The notes: generated from the letters alone by a model not told the origin. Counted from the first letter of the stretch, positions 1 to 10,370 are shown. The stretch: DNA of 40,009 nucleotides from Chara braunii (GCA_003427395.1 BFEA01000119.1:2068989-2108997); one strand, 5' to 3'. Numbers and translations: made by a program.

Positions 1-150
1 GGGCTGCATTACAACATTGATTGTTCGGCTCACTGGTATCTAAGCCTTCCGCTGTGCTATCTTATACCTTGTATTGAAAGGTCGGTTCTTGTTCTAGTCT
101 GCACCTATACGGTATGCAACATCTAGGCTAAGTGTGGGTCTGCTTATCAG
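1..150 (+). repeat. Possible LTR remnant upstream of gypsy element 1
   Basis: The first 60 or so bases resemble the 3' part of the LTR at 24,216-24,285. Both carry a CAACATTGATTG core followed by a similarly spaced GGTAT and a GCTGT/GCGCTGT run. This suggests a diverged LTR or leader fragment, but the match is short and the window edge cuts it. No PBS is visible before the Gag-like reading frame begins near 165. Confidence 0.3.
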
Positions 151-164
151 GGTCAGTCAGATGG

Positions 165-960
165 TAGGAAGAAGAGACTTCCCCAAGACTGGAAGAAGAA
201 AGGCAATCTCATGTTCGTCGACCATGATGGTTAGGCGGCTGAGATTGACGACCTCCCAGACTATGGGGATGAGACAGAGTAGGATGGGGCTAGCGAGACT
301 TCGGATGGGGGAGTCGTGGCGCCTATCAACGAAAGGACGAGGGGGATCGGGAAGCAGAAGGTAGGCCGGTCCAAGGGTCAGGGCGACCAAGGAACACCCG
401 CATGGGTAAAACTTGGTGTAGATTACGAGGTGTGGAGAGACCGAGTTGCTAGGGGTAGCTAGGGGTACTTGCCTGAACTGTGGCAACTATGGCCACACAT
501 CCAGAACTTATCGAGGCAAGAAGGTCAGCGTGAAGGTAGCCTCTCCAATAGTGGTGGGCTTATCTTCGAACCCTGGTGGTGCTTCTGCGAGCACTTCGCA
601 GGGAAACACCTCGGGCTAGTAGGAGTGTTAGCCGCTCTTACTCGTGCTGAAGTGGTAACGTTGCCTTCACCACTTCAGGCGTTGGCCAAGGCTAGTGACC
701 CATCCATCGTTCCGCAGACATATTCAAACCCACCAATGCTTTGTTCAAGAGATGTGTCCGAGTTCCTGAAAGAGTTACAGACTAAGTGGTCAGGGAAGGA
801 CCCCAGAGGCTCCTTGGTGATGATTAGCAAAGGTCCTAAGGGCGAACATTTCGTGGTAGAGGTTGATGTAGGTGGCCGCAAAATGAGTGTCTTTGCAGAC
901 ATAGGCTCTGCACGAAACTTCATCAATCGTGCTTGTGTGGGTAGGCTGCGCTCAGGGGAC
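165..960 (+). pseudogene. gag: Gag C-terminal part with damaged CCHC zinc knuckle, leading into protease
   Basis: The region encodes the basic, acidic and linker part of Gag, with readable stretches such as DDLPDYGDETE in one frame. At 470-511 there is a zinc knuckle of the pattern C-x2-C-x4-H-x4-Y: the last Cys codon has become TAT (Tyr). The knuckle normally binds RNA during packaging, so this copy would be impaired even without its stops. From about 780 the frame runs into the protease: the motif ADIGSARNF near 895-925 stands where a retropepsin has D-S/T-G-A. The first part lies in a different frame from the protease, so at least one frameshift is present. Confidence 0.75.
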
Positions 961-1335
961 TAAGTGCAGCGGCTCAACAGATCTGTAACATCAACGCTAG
1001 CCAACAAGCGTCGCATGGTTGTACAAGTCTATGTCAAGGACGTAGTCTGCACCCTCTCCTGTGGAGGAGGGGAACTGAAACATAAAATCTCGTTCCTTGT
1101 GAACAATGAACTGCCATTCGACATGCCGCTAGGTATGTTCTACCTCGAGGTTGCTCAACCTCAATTCGATTGGGATAGAAAGGTGATGATCCACAAGTTG
1201 CCCAACGATACAACCGTTAGACTGCAAAAGTTCAAAACTAGCAGTCTAGTGGAAAACTACGGGTGCATGTGTGCATCCTTCTGTAACTACTATAAACAGA
1301 ATCGCGAGGAAGGCATGTACAGTCTTCGTCTTTGA
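870..1335 (+). pseudogene. Retroviral-type aspartic protease, gypsy element 1
   Basis: A retropepsin-like domain would process the Gag-Pol polyprotein. The active-site region reads ADIGSARNF, so the usual D-S/T-G is D-I-G here. It is followed by RACVGRL, then a TAA stop at 961, and continues in the same frame to a TGA at 1,333. The stretch 1,000-1,330 keeps the core that follows the active site, including MVVQVYVKDV. This intact order is the yardstick I used to show that module A splits the protease of element 2 right after the equivalent Arg-Ala. Confidence 0.7.
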
Positions 1336-2223
1336 GAAAGGGGAGGCCGTAAAATCACCCCAGAGATAGAAGCAGTCGTTGCACACTATTTAGACCTTTT
1401 TGAGGAGCTAAGTGGTGTGGTGGAAAGGGAGGTGGTTCATGCAATAGAGATCGTTCCAGTTAGTAAGGTACCTAGAGGACGAATCTATAGGATGTCTCTT
1501 GCGAAGTTGGATGAGCTTCGTCGCCATCTCAAAGAGCTCACAGAAAAGGGATGGATTGGACTTAGTACCTCTCCTTATGGTGCTCTAATCCTATTCGTTC
1601 CTAAGAAGGGAGGTACCCTAAGGATGCGCATTGACTATAGGGGCCTCAATGCCTTTACCGTTAAGAACGTAGAGCCCCTACCTTGCATCGACAACCTATA
1701 GGATAGAGTGCAGGGATGTCGGTACTTCGGAAAGATAGATCTGAAGTCCGGATACCATCAAATTGCTATTGGACCTGAGGACCATCACAAAACTGCTTTC
1801 CAGACCAGGCAAGGTCCGTACGAGTTTGTGGTGATGCCCTTTGGCCTATGCAATGCCCCTAGAACATTCCAGCATGCAATGAATAGTCTTTTTCATGATT
1901 ACTTAGACAAGTTTATCGTCGTGTACCTCGACGATATCCTTATCTTTAGTAAGACTGTAGAGGAGCACGTTGAGCACTTGAAAACAATGCAAGGTCTCCT
2001 AAGACAACACCAGTACAAGGTCAACTTGGAGAAATGCGAGTTCGGTCCCATCGAGATCTTGTACTTGGGTCATGATTTTTTTGCGGATGGGTTGAGGCCA
2101 GATGATGCCAAAGTGGCCAGCATACGTGACTGGCCTAGACCTCAGACTGTTACTGAGGTCCGATCGTTTTGGGGGATGACAGGCTACTATCGTCCGTTTG
2201 TTAAAAACTATAGTACTATATAG
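1336..2223 (+). pseudogene. Reverse transcriptase, gypsy element 1
   Basis: RT of the Ty3/gypsy type, which copies element RNA to cDNA. Visible motifs in order are LFVPKKGG and [10 protein letters not shown] (fingers), DLKSGYHQI (carrying the first catalytic Asp), FVVMPFGLCNAP, the catalytic YLDDILIFSKT, and LGHDFF with GYYRPFVKNY (thumb/connection). A TAG at 1,699 replaces what is Gln or Leu in relatives, and the frame ends with TAG at 2,221. The TTTGCG after LGHD suggests small damage. The catalytic YLDD motif is intact. Confidence 0.9.
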
Positions 2224-2663
2224 TTTCCCCATTAACATATTTAACTCACCTTGACACCCCTTGGGAGTGCACCGAAGAGTGTGAAGCAAGCTTCAAGAAA
2301 TTGAAGTATGCTCTGACATACTATGAAGTTCTCAAACTTCCAGATCCTGAGCAACCCTTTGTAGTGACCACAGATGCCAGCCAATATGGCATAGGCGTGG
2401 TCCTTGCACAAAAGGAGGGGAAAAAGTTAAGGCCTATCGAGTATATGAGCTACAAGATGCCATCTCAAAAGTTAGCAAAGTCCACGTATGAGCGTGAGCT
2501 CTATGCCCTCTATAGAGCGTTGGTCCATTGGAGACACTATCTCTTAGGCAGATTCTTTTATTTGAGATTTGACCATGAGACTTTGCGCTGGAACAAGACT
2601 CAACCTGTACTCTATGATGCACTCAAAAGGTGGATCCAAGTGATAGACATGTATGACTATTAA
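2224..2663 (+). pseudogene. RNase H domain, gypsy element 1
   Basis: The RNase H module follows RT and would degrade the RNA strand of the hybrid. Motifs are TTDASQYGIGVVL (first catalytic Asp), PIEYMSYKMP, STYERELYAL (catalytic Glu), and LGRFFYLRFDHETLRWN, where an Asp-His follows as in other gypsy RNase H domains. It is frameshifted relative to RT and ends with TAA after MYDY, where relatives continue into the connection region. Confidence 0.85.
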
Positions 2664-2968
2664 ACTTGATCCAATCAGGGGAGAGTATAACGAAGTGGCT
2701 GATGCGCTTTCGCGTAGGCGCGCTAGTGACCGAGTTTGGTATATCCGGCGATGTAACTCGATCCTTGGTGGAAGCCTATCAGCAAGATCAAGTAGTGTTT
2801 GAGATCATTCGTAAGTTAGAAGTGAAAGATAAAGTAACTTCTGACAAATTTACGATGGTAAATGGATTGCTGTTTCTTGAGAAGGCAGGGAGTAAAAGAC
2901 TATGTGTCCCAGATAGAGAATCTCTGCGTAGTTTGTTTTTAGGTGAATGTCATGATGTGCAAGGAAAA
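2664..2968 (+). pseudogene. Integrase N-terminal fragment, truncated, gypsy element 1
   Basis: This encodes the linker and the beginning of the integrase zinc-binding domain. SLVEAYQQD, LEVKDKVTS and LRSLFLGECHD can be lined up residue for residue with the same region of element 2 (-). It breaks off just after the first zinc-binding His, and the following DNA has no match to integrase. The second His, the CxxC and the whole DDE core are missing. Confidence 0.8.
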
Positions 2969-3666
2969 TGAGCAATAGCGGATTCCAAAAGACCAAACAA
3001 CATCATACACATGAGACCAGATAGTCGTGACCTCGAACCAAAAGCAAAATTGCACCACGAGTTCCACCAAATAAGAGCATAGCAAAAGCTCACAAGTCAC
3101 AATGTGCGAATAGTCCCATCATCATCAATAATGAACCAATGTCGAGCGCTCGACGCCCGGACTACGATTGGCAGATCCTATCTAGCCTATCTACAATGCC
3201 GCTGGTGACGTCAACAACTCCCCGAAGTACGACCAGATCTCGGCGAATGCCGTTCGCCTCAAGCACCAGGTATGTCTCTCGCATCACTCACAACCTCGAT
3301 CCCCAACACACAGATGCCACATGCACCCAAGGACCACCATGCGCCCCATCTAGCATACAACAACGCAACTCGGCTATGGCTGCCTGCCCATCCAGCTCGC
3401 CCGTGAGCGCGTGACCGTTGGGCAGGGTTAGCATAGCAGCGCTTGCGTAGCATGCAACTGGTGCCTGGATGAGGAATGCGTGGGCTGGCACTTTCCTAAA
3501 TGAAAATTGCTTGCTTGCTGCGTGAAGCTTGGTTGCGTTGGGCCCCTGCCCAGAAGCTTTCGGTAGGCCCAGAGAGGATGTGCCCCAATCCACACGAATT
3601 AGGCCCTGGGCCTCTGGTAGTTGCCCGTGTCCAACTGCCCTCGGCCTGTGTTCGTCCATGTTGCGT
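2969..3666. other. Unassigned DNA between gypsy 1 and module fragment C
   Basis: I recognise no gene or mobile element here. Composition shifts from AT-rich (2,970-3,130) to GC-rich (3,300-3,660). A 14-bp perfect palindrome, GTCGAGCGCTCGAC, lies at 3,141-3,154; with the preceding T it repeats the first ten bases of the long module (TGTCGAGCGC). Short open frames on both strands overlap one another and have no recognisable motif. Confidence 0.5.
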
Positions 3667-4140
3667 TGTCGAGCTCATCGGCCCCCGTGCGCGCGAGGAC
3701 CCTCCCGGCCGCGTCACGCGGGGGAACTTAGGCTTTCAACTTTTCAGAGACAACTCGTGGACGACGGCAAATAACCCCGCGAACCGCCGAGACGGTCGTG
3801 GTTGTGCCGCCCCTTCGCCACTCCGGCCGAGTGCGCCATTTGTACATCCCACGGCCCCCTACGACAGGAGAGGTTCTCGCAGGGCACAACTTACCTTCCC
3901 TAAGGGGCTGTCACCACCCTTAGGGGCGTATCCCCGTCGAGCTACCAACCTACATGCGAAGGCTTTTATGATGCAATTGCAGAGGTAGGCCGGCCGAGGG
4001 CGTTTGTTCGTTTGCTGTAGCATAGGTACGCATGGTTAAACGCCAAAGTGGACCCGAATGTCGTCCGTCCCTGGGGCGCTGATCTCCCAGGAATTGGAAC
4101 GTACGTCGGTCGACTAGGGCGTGATATTCCAAGCGTAAGG
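3667..4140 (+). repeat. Module copy C, truncated 5' end of the long non-coding module
   Basis: The sequence begins TGTCGAGCTC and follows the first part of module B (24,905-25,345) in the same orientation. Shared landmarks in order are the CTCCCGGCCGCGTCACGC block, CTCCGGCCGAGTGCGCCA, GCGTATCCCCGTCGAGCTAC, GCAATTGCAGAGGT, GGGCGTTTGTTCG with GCTGTAGCATAG, and the TCGACTAGGGCGT block near 4,110. The match is lost after about 4,140. As with both full copies, the start is preceded by GCG plus a pyrimidine (3,663-3,666). Nothing here codes for protein. Confidence 0.75.
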
Positions 4141-4149
4141 AAAACTTCG

Positions 4150-6040
4150 AACGATCTTAGTCCCTTCTTTCAAAGACAATCAGGATCAGACAAAACACTT
4201 TCAAAAGAAGACTCAGGTCAACTTAAGTTGACTTATCTTTTGAAATCGATACAATCATGCATACCACTCGTTCAGATCAAATTGACAAAGGCCGACTTGG
4301 CTTGTCATTCAACGACGAGCCATGATGAGTTGACTCGACTTCAAATAACACTTATCAGCAAAAGGATAAAAGCATGATTTACATGCATAGCGACGCTCAA
4401 ATGGCGTCTGACCAAAATATATTCACTCTGCCTGCCAAATGGCTGGGCTGATACGACTTTTCGACTTGATGAGGTGCGTTGCCAAGTTCTTTTAGTCCAT
4501 ACCACACTGATTGCTAGCAAAAAAATGTTGACATCCTAACTTCCAAGCAAAGTTAAGATGCTATTGCTCTAGTGATGACTACGCTTTCACTCTAACTTTG
4601 GTGTGAATGTCATCTGCAAGGAATCCGGCTACCACTATACAAGTCAGCGACCGACTTGAACAATCGAACACTGGATGTCCCATTAAGGACGAAAATCCGC
4701 TTTCAAATTTTGTTGGTTGCCTTGTCCTCCTGGGCAATAATGATTCTTTCCATCCCACGAATGATGAAGTACCCGTCTTCATCATAAGAATCATTAAAGT
4801 GTTGCTCTAGTCGCAACCTCCTATCAACCCATCTCAACTTCCCCAGGTTTGCACTTCTTATGGTGCAAACCTATCCACGAAGCTAGTGCGTACTCACACT
4901 CCATCCAAGACTAGCAATTACATGAATTGGGCTTCTTCTGGCGCCAAGTCCCCATATGTCAGTGGCTCCTAAGAAGGCCATCAGAGGGGTATACTATGGC
5001 AGCTCCCGTTAACACGAGACGTCAAGAAACTTAAGGCCCTTTTGTGAATAGGCGTATGTCCTTTTCCTAGGAGGTGATATGGGATCCACATCGTCGTCGC
5101 CCGAGCGAACCTCGGATCTCAGAAGTCGGGCTGGCTCCACCACAACCGCATAGTATCCCCCCGCATGAGCGGTCCACTCCGAGTCGTTAGCAGGGTCGGT
5201 CCCTAAGGCATCGAACCCCCGCCTCAGATGCCTTCTAGGAAAGGGAAAGACGTCTACCACGGCAGACAAAATGGTCCCGTGTTGCTTGACATCAAGGGTA
5301 ACTTGGACCAAGAAAAGAGATCACAGAAGAGAAGATCATTCAGATAGACGGGCATAGACAGGGAGGGCCATTCGAGAAAGAACGGGTAACCTCAGGAAAA
5401 AGTCTGTCCAATTGATTTCTTCTCCTTCGTGTGATCATATTCCATTTCGTCGTCCACTGGTTTTCCATCCCGTTTAACATGCATACAATCGAGAAATAGA
5501 AGACAACCAGCCTTCTATTCATTTCCATTGACATGGTCAGGTTCTCTTCTAGGCATCCTTCTACCTACCTGCACGTCAGGCCAAACAACAAGTTCAAAAA
5601 AAGACAATGCAATCCCAAACTCATGTTAGACTTCCATTCACGCGTGCAAACACACATTTCCTCTACCTTTTCAGTGAACATTCAAAGAACAGGGTCAAGC
5701 AAGTGTGGGTTCACACAGGTGTGAAGGGGTCTAAGTCAAAACTGACTAACTGACTGACTGACCTTGAGTGAAAATGATGTATGGCTCACTCAAGAAAACC
5801 GCCTTCAGATGAGAAACTTTCACAATGAGCCATCAACAAAGTGATCCACACCACTTCCTTGCGACAACCGCCTGCCACAATACCCCTCAACATACAATCA
5901 CTTCCCAATAGTCTGACAGCGTCTCATCGTCGTCGTCACACCAACCGCACCACCACGCCCTTGCCGTCAATACGAGAACTCGCTGCCACAAAATGTCCCT
6001 CACAGTCAAGACAACCCGGACAGTCTCATGCACCATTGCC
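4150..6040. other. Gene-free stretch
   Basis: No coding region, RNA gene or known element can be supported. All open frames are under about 110 codons and lack motifs. A short CTGA-type run (about 5,740-5,762) and the CA/CCG-rich start of the next tandem repeat are the only simple patterns. The block at 5,020-5,300 is GC-rich compared with its flanks and could be another decayed repeat, but I found no second copy in the window. Confidence 0.5.
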
Positions 6041-6044
6041 TAGA

Positions 6045-6330
6045 ACGCACTGCCGCCGCTGCAAAAGTTCAGCAGCACTTCCGCGTTGCTGCCAAAAAAA
6101 AAACACCGTCGACGTCAAAAGATTTTGGCAGCACTTCCTCGTCACCACCAAAATCTCAGTGTCGTCGCCGCAAAAGTTCGACAACACTTCCGCGTTGCTG
6201 CCAAAAGAAAACACCGTCGACGCTGGGGAAGATTTCGGCAGGACTTCCGCGTCACCACCAAAATCTCAGTGCCGCCGTCGCAAAAAATTGGCAGCGCTTC
6301 CTCGTCACCGCCACAAAGTGCCGCCGTTGC
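6045..6330 (+). repeat. Tandem repeat, about 115-120 bp unit, about 2.4 copies
   Basis: Each unit contains GCAAAAGTTC, CACTTCCGCGTTGCTGCC, an A-rich spacer, CACCGTCGACG, CACTTCCTCGTCACCACC and AAAATCTCAGTG. The two halves of a unit are themselves related (CACTTCC followed by a GC-rich end and CCAAAA), so the unit looks like an older dimer. The third copy is partial and diverged. Long overlapping frames exist on both strands only because the repeat lacks stops; I do not regard any of them as a gene. Confidence 0.7.
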
Positions 6331-6692
6331 CGTGCAGAGCGAACAGCACCTCCCTTGCATTCCACCAAGTGCAGCGGCATCTATGGCTACCCTCACTCCT
6401 ACGCTCTCTGCAGACCTCCAACACTTCTTTCTCTTCCCCTCGCTGAGATGGCGGCTATGGTTGTGCTCCACAGCTATGGCCACCTCCAGCAGTCCTCCCC
6501 TCTCTCTTGCAGACCTCCGCTCAGCTCCTTCACTACACCAGCAGCTCCTCCAACAGCCAGCATTCACCCAAGCGAAATGCTAGCAGCACCAGCCACAAAT
6601 GAATGCTGGCTGGCTGGCTGCTGGCTGTTTTATAGCTGGCTGGAGGCTGAGGGCAGTTGCTTTGCCCCCAGCCAAAATTCGGAGTGAGGCCT

Positions 6693-6782
6693 GGCCCTTG
6701 ATCTCAAACGCGATCAAGGGTTGAGAAACTTGATGTTGGCCCTTGATCTCAAATGCGATCAAGGGTTGAGAAACTTGATGTT
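6693..6782 (+). repeat. Perfectly abutting 45-bp direct duplication
   Basis: Copy 1 is 6,693-6,737 and copy 2 is 6,738-6,782, with one mismatch (ACGC against ATGC). Each copy contains an inverted pair, CCCTTGATC and GATCAAGGG, so each can fold into a short hairpin. This looks like a recent slippage or unequal-exchange event. Confidence 0.85.
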
Positions 6783-6878
6783 CCTCTAGGGGAACCAAGT
6801 TCCAGGCCTTGGTAATGCATCTAGCCGCTACCCCTGGCCAGATGCAGCCTTAATTGACTGTATAGAGCCAAGTAGAGA

Positions 6879-6901
6879 AGACTGTTGAAGTTCAACAGTC
6901 T
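6879..6901. repeat. 11-bp perfect inverted repeat with 1-nt centre
   Basis: AGACTGTTGAA is followed by one G and then by TTCAACAGTCT. It lies between two TGCATCTGG-like or CCAGATGC motifs (about 6,830 and 6,920-6,940). This may be the inside of a small unclassified repeat. Confidence 0.6.
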
Positions 6902-7920
6902 GCTGTCAACTCAGAGTCCAGATGCTTCTAACCCTGCATCTGGCCCTGCGTCGCGCTAAGATTTGCGACTTTTTTTTTTTTTTTCCCCCTTCCACCCCTC
7001 TACTTCTACTTTCTATCCCTATATCTGCTCTATCCCCACGGCCACGTACGTGGCCGTTGCTCACCTCTTCTCTTCTTCCCTTCTCCTTCTTTTCTTTTCT
7101 TCTCTTTTTTTTTTCTTCCGCAACCCCTTCATTTCTCTGTGTAGGGGGCAACTCATTTTATGGCACGAGCAGCCTCCCTCACACGGTCATTTCACAAAGC
7201 CGCACTAGAGTCAAGCAGAACCGAGTCTCCTTTTCCCCTGTTCCGCGCACCTGTACCTGAGTGCAAATGGCATCCGGTACAGGCGTCATTTCTGCAGCCC
7301 GTTCGTCTGCAGCCCGTTCCTCAAACGAGCAGGTGCAGAAATCAGCTTTAGGAAAAGGAGGGGGGAAAGGGTCCTAACGCAACGGTTGAAAACTTACCTG
7401 TTGGCCGCTGCGTTGATTCTAGTTGTCGCCAGATAAGCTCCCTCCCTCTCGTAGTAGTAGTAGTAGTAGTAGCAGTAGTGGTAGCAGTAGTAGTAGTCGT
7501 ATACTTCCATGTTCTAATAGTAGATTCATTCGATTTTGTCCATCCTGTGGATGGACCGTGAGGCTCAGCCTCCCAACGAGTCGATGGAAGTCCGACGAGA
7601 CAGTCTAACACAGTCATACCCCTTTTTTTTTCTCTCTCTCTCTTTTTTTGCCTGTTCGTCTGAAACGAACGGGTGCCCAATCGGACAGGCACTAAGGAAG
7701 AAAAATCTAAAAGAAGGGGGAAAAAAACAAAATCTAAAAAAAAAAATATAAACCAAAATCTAGAAAAAAAAGAAAAGAAAAAAAAGAAAAAACAACTTAC
7801 CTTATTGTCGAACAGTCACCCGTTTCTTCGGGCGTTAAGGGTACTGGGGCTGAAACGCCCTAGTTACTTCATGCTGCGCCACCTGGCGCTTCGTGTGCAA
7901 CTAGGTTTTAGTTTTAGTTT
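6902..7920. other. Low-complexity gene-free stretch with TAG microsatellite
   Basis: It contains homopolymer and CT-rich runs (6,968-7,130), a TAG/CAG microsatellite at about 7,449-7,500, and A/T runs at 7,620-7,800. Predicted frames here are low-complexity translations (poly-Phe/Ser/Lys) and I do not accept them. I see nothing else in it. Confidence 0.6.
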
Positions 7921-7939
7921 TTTTTTTTGTTTAAGGGTG

Positions 7940-8290
7940 TTGGCTTATGCCAACGGTTCCTCTCAGTTCACGTGGCTTTTCAGCCACGGATTTTCACGCC
8001 ACAGATCCAGGTTCGATCCCAGCTGGGATCGTTGGACCACTTCTCGATTTATGCGTGTCATACTTGCGCAGGGGCCATGCTACTCTGCATGCGGCCGATC
8101 TGGGCTGCACGATCTTTGCGATCGGACGGCCAGAATCGATCGCGCAGGCAGTGTTACGGCGGGAAGCTCCAAAAGGAGCTTTGCCCAGTAGGGCCGGCGT
8201 ATCAGGTTCGATCCCGATATTTGTTGGGTAAAAGTCATGTGCGGTAACCTACTGGCTAGCTCCTATCACGACAGTGATAGGAGCAACTCT
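7940..8290 (+). other. Hairpin-rich segment with two tRNA T-arm/B-box-like motifs
   Basis: GGTTCGATCCC, matching the RNA polymerase III B-box consensus, occurs twice, at 8,010-8,020 and 8,205-8,215. The first runs into a 16-bp perfect palindrome, GATCCCAGCTGGGATC (8,015-8,030). The second lies between TTTGCCCA (8,180-8,187) and TGGGTAAA (8,225-8,232), which can pair like a short acceptor stem with one G-T pair. Other perfect hairpins are AAGCTCC/GGAGCTT (8,164-8,181) and GCTCCTATCAC/GTGATAGGAGC with a GACA loop (8,259-8,284). No anticodon arm or clear A-box is seen, so this is not a tRNA gene. A decayed tRNA-derived SINE is one possibility. Confidence 0.4.
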
Positions 8291-9150
8291 TCTATATGAA
8301 GAGCTTGCCCAGTCACTTCTCCCCATGCCGTGGCCTTACGGGCCCTGCCTGCCTGCGGCTTTGCAGATCCTGCCTGCCTGAAGCCTAATAGGCTTTGCTG
8401 GCAGGCCCTGCCCCGTCGGTTGGCCGCGCAACCTCGGCATCAGCCTATCAGCCCCCTAGCTCGATGTGAACCCTCGCGGCCCAAGAAATAAAAACCCTTC
8501 TTCCTATTCCCCCTGCGCCGCGGTCCTATACCCGGCGCATCTCTCTTTTTAGCCTACTTAGGCCCTGAATCGCGCGGCTGCTAAGCTTTAGGTCTAACTT
8601 TAGTCTTTCCATGAGCGCGCACCATTACGGCCTTGTCGGGAACCGCGGACGATAAGTCGTACGGCTGACTCCCGCTGTTTCGATCGAACGTCAACGGCGT
8701 CAGACTTTAGGTCTCTCAGTTATAGGGTTGGTCTTAATAAACTTTGGCAACATCAATCTCATCAAGTCTCCCAATCCAAAAAAGAGTTGGACAGTGTCTG
8801 TCCTTAAAGAAACTCGAACAGGAACCCTCTTAGGGGTTTTTATCCCTCTCAGGGGTTTCTGTCCCGACAGTGTATCTGGCCCAGGACCTGCCTTGGTTAC
8901 GTACGGAAAAAGGCAGCCTGGGCCTGGGCGCTTTCAACCAACAAGCGCTGCGCAACTGCCTGGATTTGCCCTGTTGCGCGGTGACCCCAAAATAGGCTTG
9001 TTGGCCTTGGGTTGAGCCTGCCTTCACTTAGGGTGGCCGACTGTACAGAAAATAGCGCCCAGTAGGTCAGATCGAGGCCTCAAGTCTCGCATTCCCTCCA
9101 TACTTCGATAGTCCTCTGAGAAGTCTGATTACTCAATCTGGTGCTTTCCT
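8291..9150. other. Gene-free stretch, possibly 3' end or LTR of gypsy element 2
   Basis: Given the minus-strand element 2 to its right, the 3' LTR should lie here. I could not find matching LTR ends or a clear polypurine tract. Several imperfect inverted repeats are present, such as GAACCCTCTTAGGGGTT and its near repeat at about 8,820-8,870. The assignment is by position only. Confidence 0.3.
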
Positions 9151-9152
9151 TT

Positions 9153-9356
9153 CTACAGGGACTTCTCATATTGAGTGACAGCCTCCCGAGTGAACCATCT
9201 GTCCTCCTTAGGATCAGTGTGATGCTTGAACCGAACGCGGTACTGCAGCTTTGGTTTAGGAGGACGTCCCCTGCCTGTTGGTCTTGGAACTGGCATTTCT
9301 ATGTGGTCCACAATGTCATCGATATCGACCTCTCCATCCATGGTTGGGGGCAGCAT
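9153..9356 (-). pseudogene. Chromodomain-like C-terminus of integrase, gypsy element 2
   Basis: The 67-residue frame carries GRPPKPKLQYRVRFKHH, then DPKEDRWFTREAV and TQYEKSL. The pattern Y-x-V-x-F-K followed by a Trp and a helix is what remains of a chromodomain in chromoviral gypsy elements, which helps steer integration to chromatin. It ends at a stop at 9,153, so this is the natural C-terminus of Pol. It is separated from the rest of integrase by frame breaks between 9,357 and 9,548. Confidence 0.65.
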
Positions 9357-9548
9357 CGAGCGTCGCGAGGGAAACTGATCAGTTTCCTTGGATGGTGCAA
9401 GCTTAGAGCCGTGAAAGGCAGGGTAAGTGCGAAGATAGTCAGGGATTCAAATTACATATGATGGCCCATCCGGATCCTCCCCAACAATGTCAAGAACCTC
9501 CCAAGGTCCAAAGTATTGTGGCATGAGCTTGCGGGATATCTCGTGCTC

Positions 9549-10370
9549 TTATTCCAATTCTGAGGACTTGACCCAGACTTTGTCGCCGAGCTGAAATGTA
9601 GACGGGCAGCGGTGTTTGTTCTCGGACTCTATCATTGTCGCCTGTGCCTTGTGCATCTGTTCCACTGCCTGCTGCATTAGTTGTTCATATCGATAGGCAA
9701 ACTCTAGTGTGCCTGGTGCAACAGTTGGCTGGTTCTCAGATAGGGGCAGTCTAGGCTTGCAAGTCAGTAGAAGACCGGTAGGGATCACCCCAGTGGCACC
9801 GTGAACAGCGTTGTTGTACAAGTTGGCGATGAGAGCAAGTTTCTCATCACAGTCCACCTGATTGGGCTTAATGTAGTGCTGCAACAAGTGTTGTACAACG
9901 CGGTTCAGCTGCTCTGCTTGCCCGTTTGCCTCTGGGTGGTTCCCAGAAGTCGTTTACATCTGTGTTCCCTTTTCTGCAGCTGCAGCCTTCCACAACTCAC
10001 TGGTGAATCGCACATCCCGGTCACTTACAATGGACTTCGGAAGCCCAAAGTCTTTGACCCAGTTTTCTTTTAACAACTTAATCACATACTCCGTCTTGGC
10101 TGTAGCAGGCTTTGCAACTAACCTAGCATACTTACTAAACCTATCCACAATGACATAGACATATCTCATTCCGCTCTCGCTGGTGACCAGCGTGTCCATG
10201 AAATCCATAGACAGGCTCTCACTGGGCCCTTCCGGGATCGGAAGGGGCTTAAGAAGCCCAAGAGGGGCCTGTGTACGTGGCTCGTCTCTCTGACATACAT
10301 GACAAGTCCCCACGTACAGCTTCGCATCTCTCATTATTGTGGGCCACCAGAACCGTCTCAACAGATTTGC
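9549..10370 (-). pseudogene. Integrase of gypsy element 2 (HHCC plus DDE core, one stop)
   Basis: The enzyme would insert the element cDNA into the genome. The zinc-binding part has ECHD, DHFGYRKT and TCHVCQ, so all four HHCC ligands are present. The core has MDFMD (first Asp), SDRDVRF (second Asp) and GQAEQLN (Glu). Counting residues gives D-35-E if the single in-frame stop is read through; that stop lies next to the Met at about 9,954. The C-terminal part continues to about 9,549 with FQLGDKVWVKSSELE. Apart from this stop it is the best preserved integrase in the window. Confidence 0.88.

Larger units (their letters stand above)
165..2968 (+). mobile_element. Gypsy element 1, degenerate internal fragment (Gag C-term to integrase N-term)
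   Basis: This is a Ty3/gypsy retrotransposon body in the order Gag C-terminus, zinc knuckle, protease, RT, RNase H, start of integrase, which is the gypsy order. Frame 1 runs from about 469 to 2,223 with in-frame stops at 961, 1,333, 1,699 and 2,221. The frame then shifts before RNase H (2,301) and again before the integrase part (2,666). It stops abruptly after the motif GECHD near 2,968, where element 2 continues with the second zinc-binding His. No LTRs remain on either side. Its proteins are close to those of element 2 (-), so the two belong to one lineage. It is dead. Confidence 0.9.

Noticed and set aside
5009-5311. 100-codon minus frame in a GC-rich block
   Set aside because: No motif, no second copy in the window, and unremarkable length for GC-rich DNA.
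6028-6687. 219- and 201-codon frames over the 6-kb tandem repeat
   Set aside because: Several long frames overlap on both strands because the repeat is poor in stops; the translation is repetitive and without motif.
8180-8232. tRNA gene
   Set aside because: Only 53 nt with a T-arm-like part and a possible acceptor pair; no D arm or anticodon arm can be drawn.
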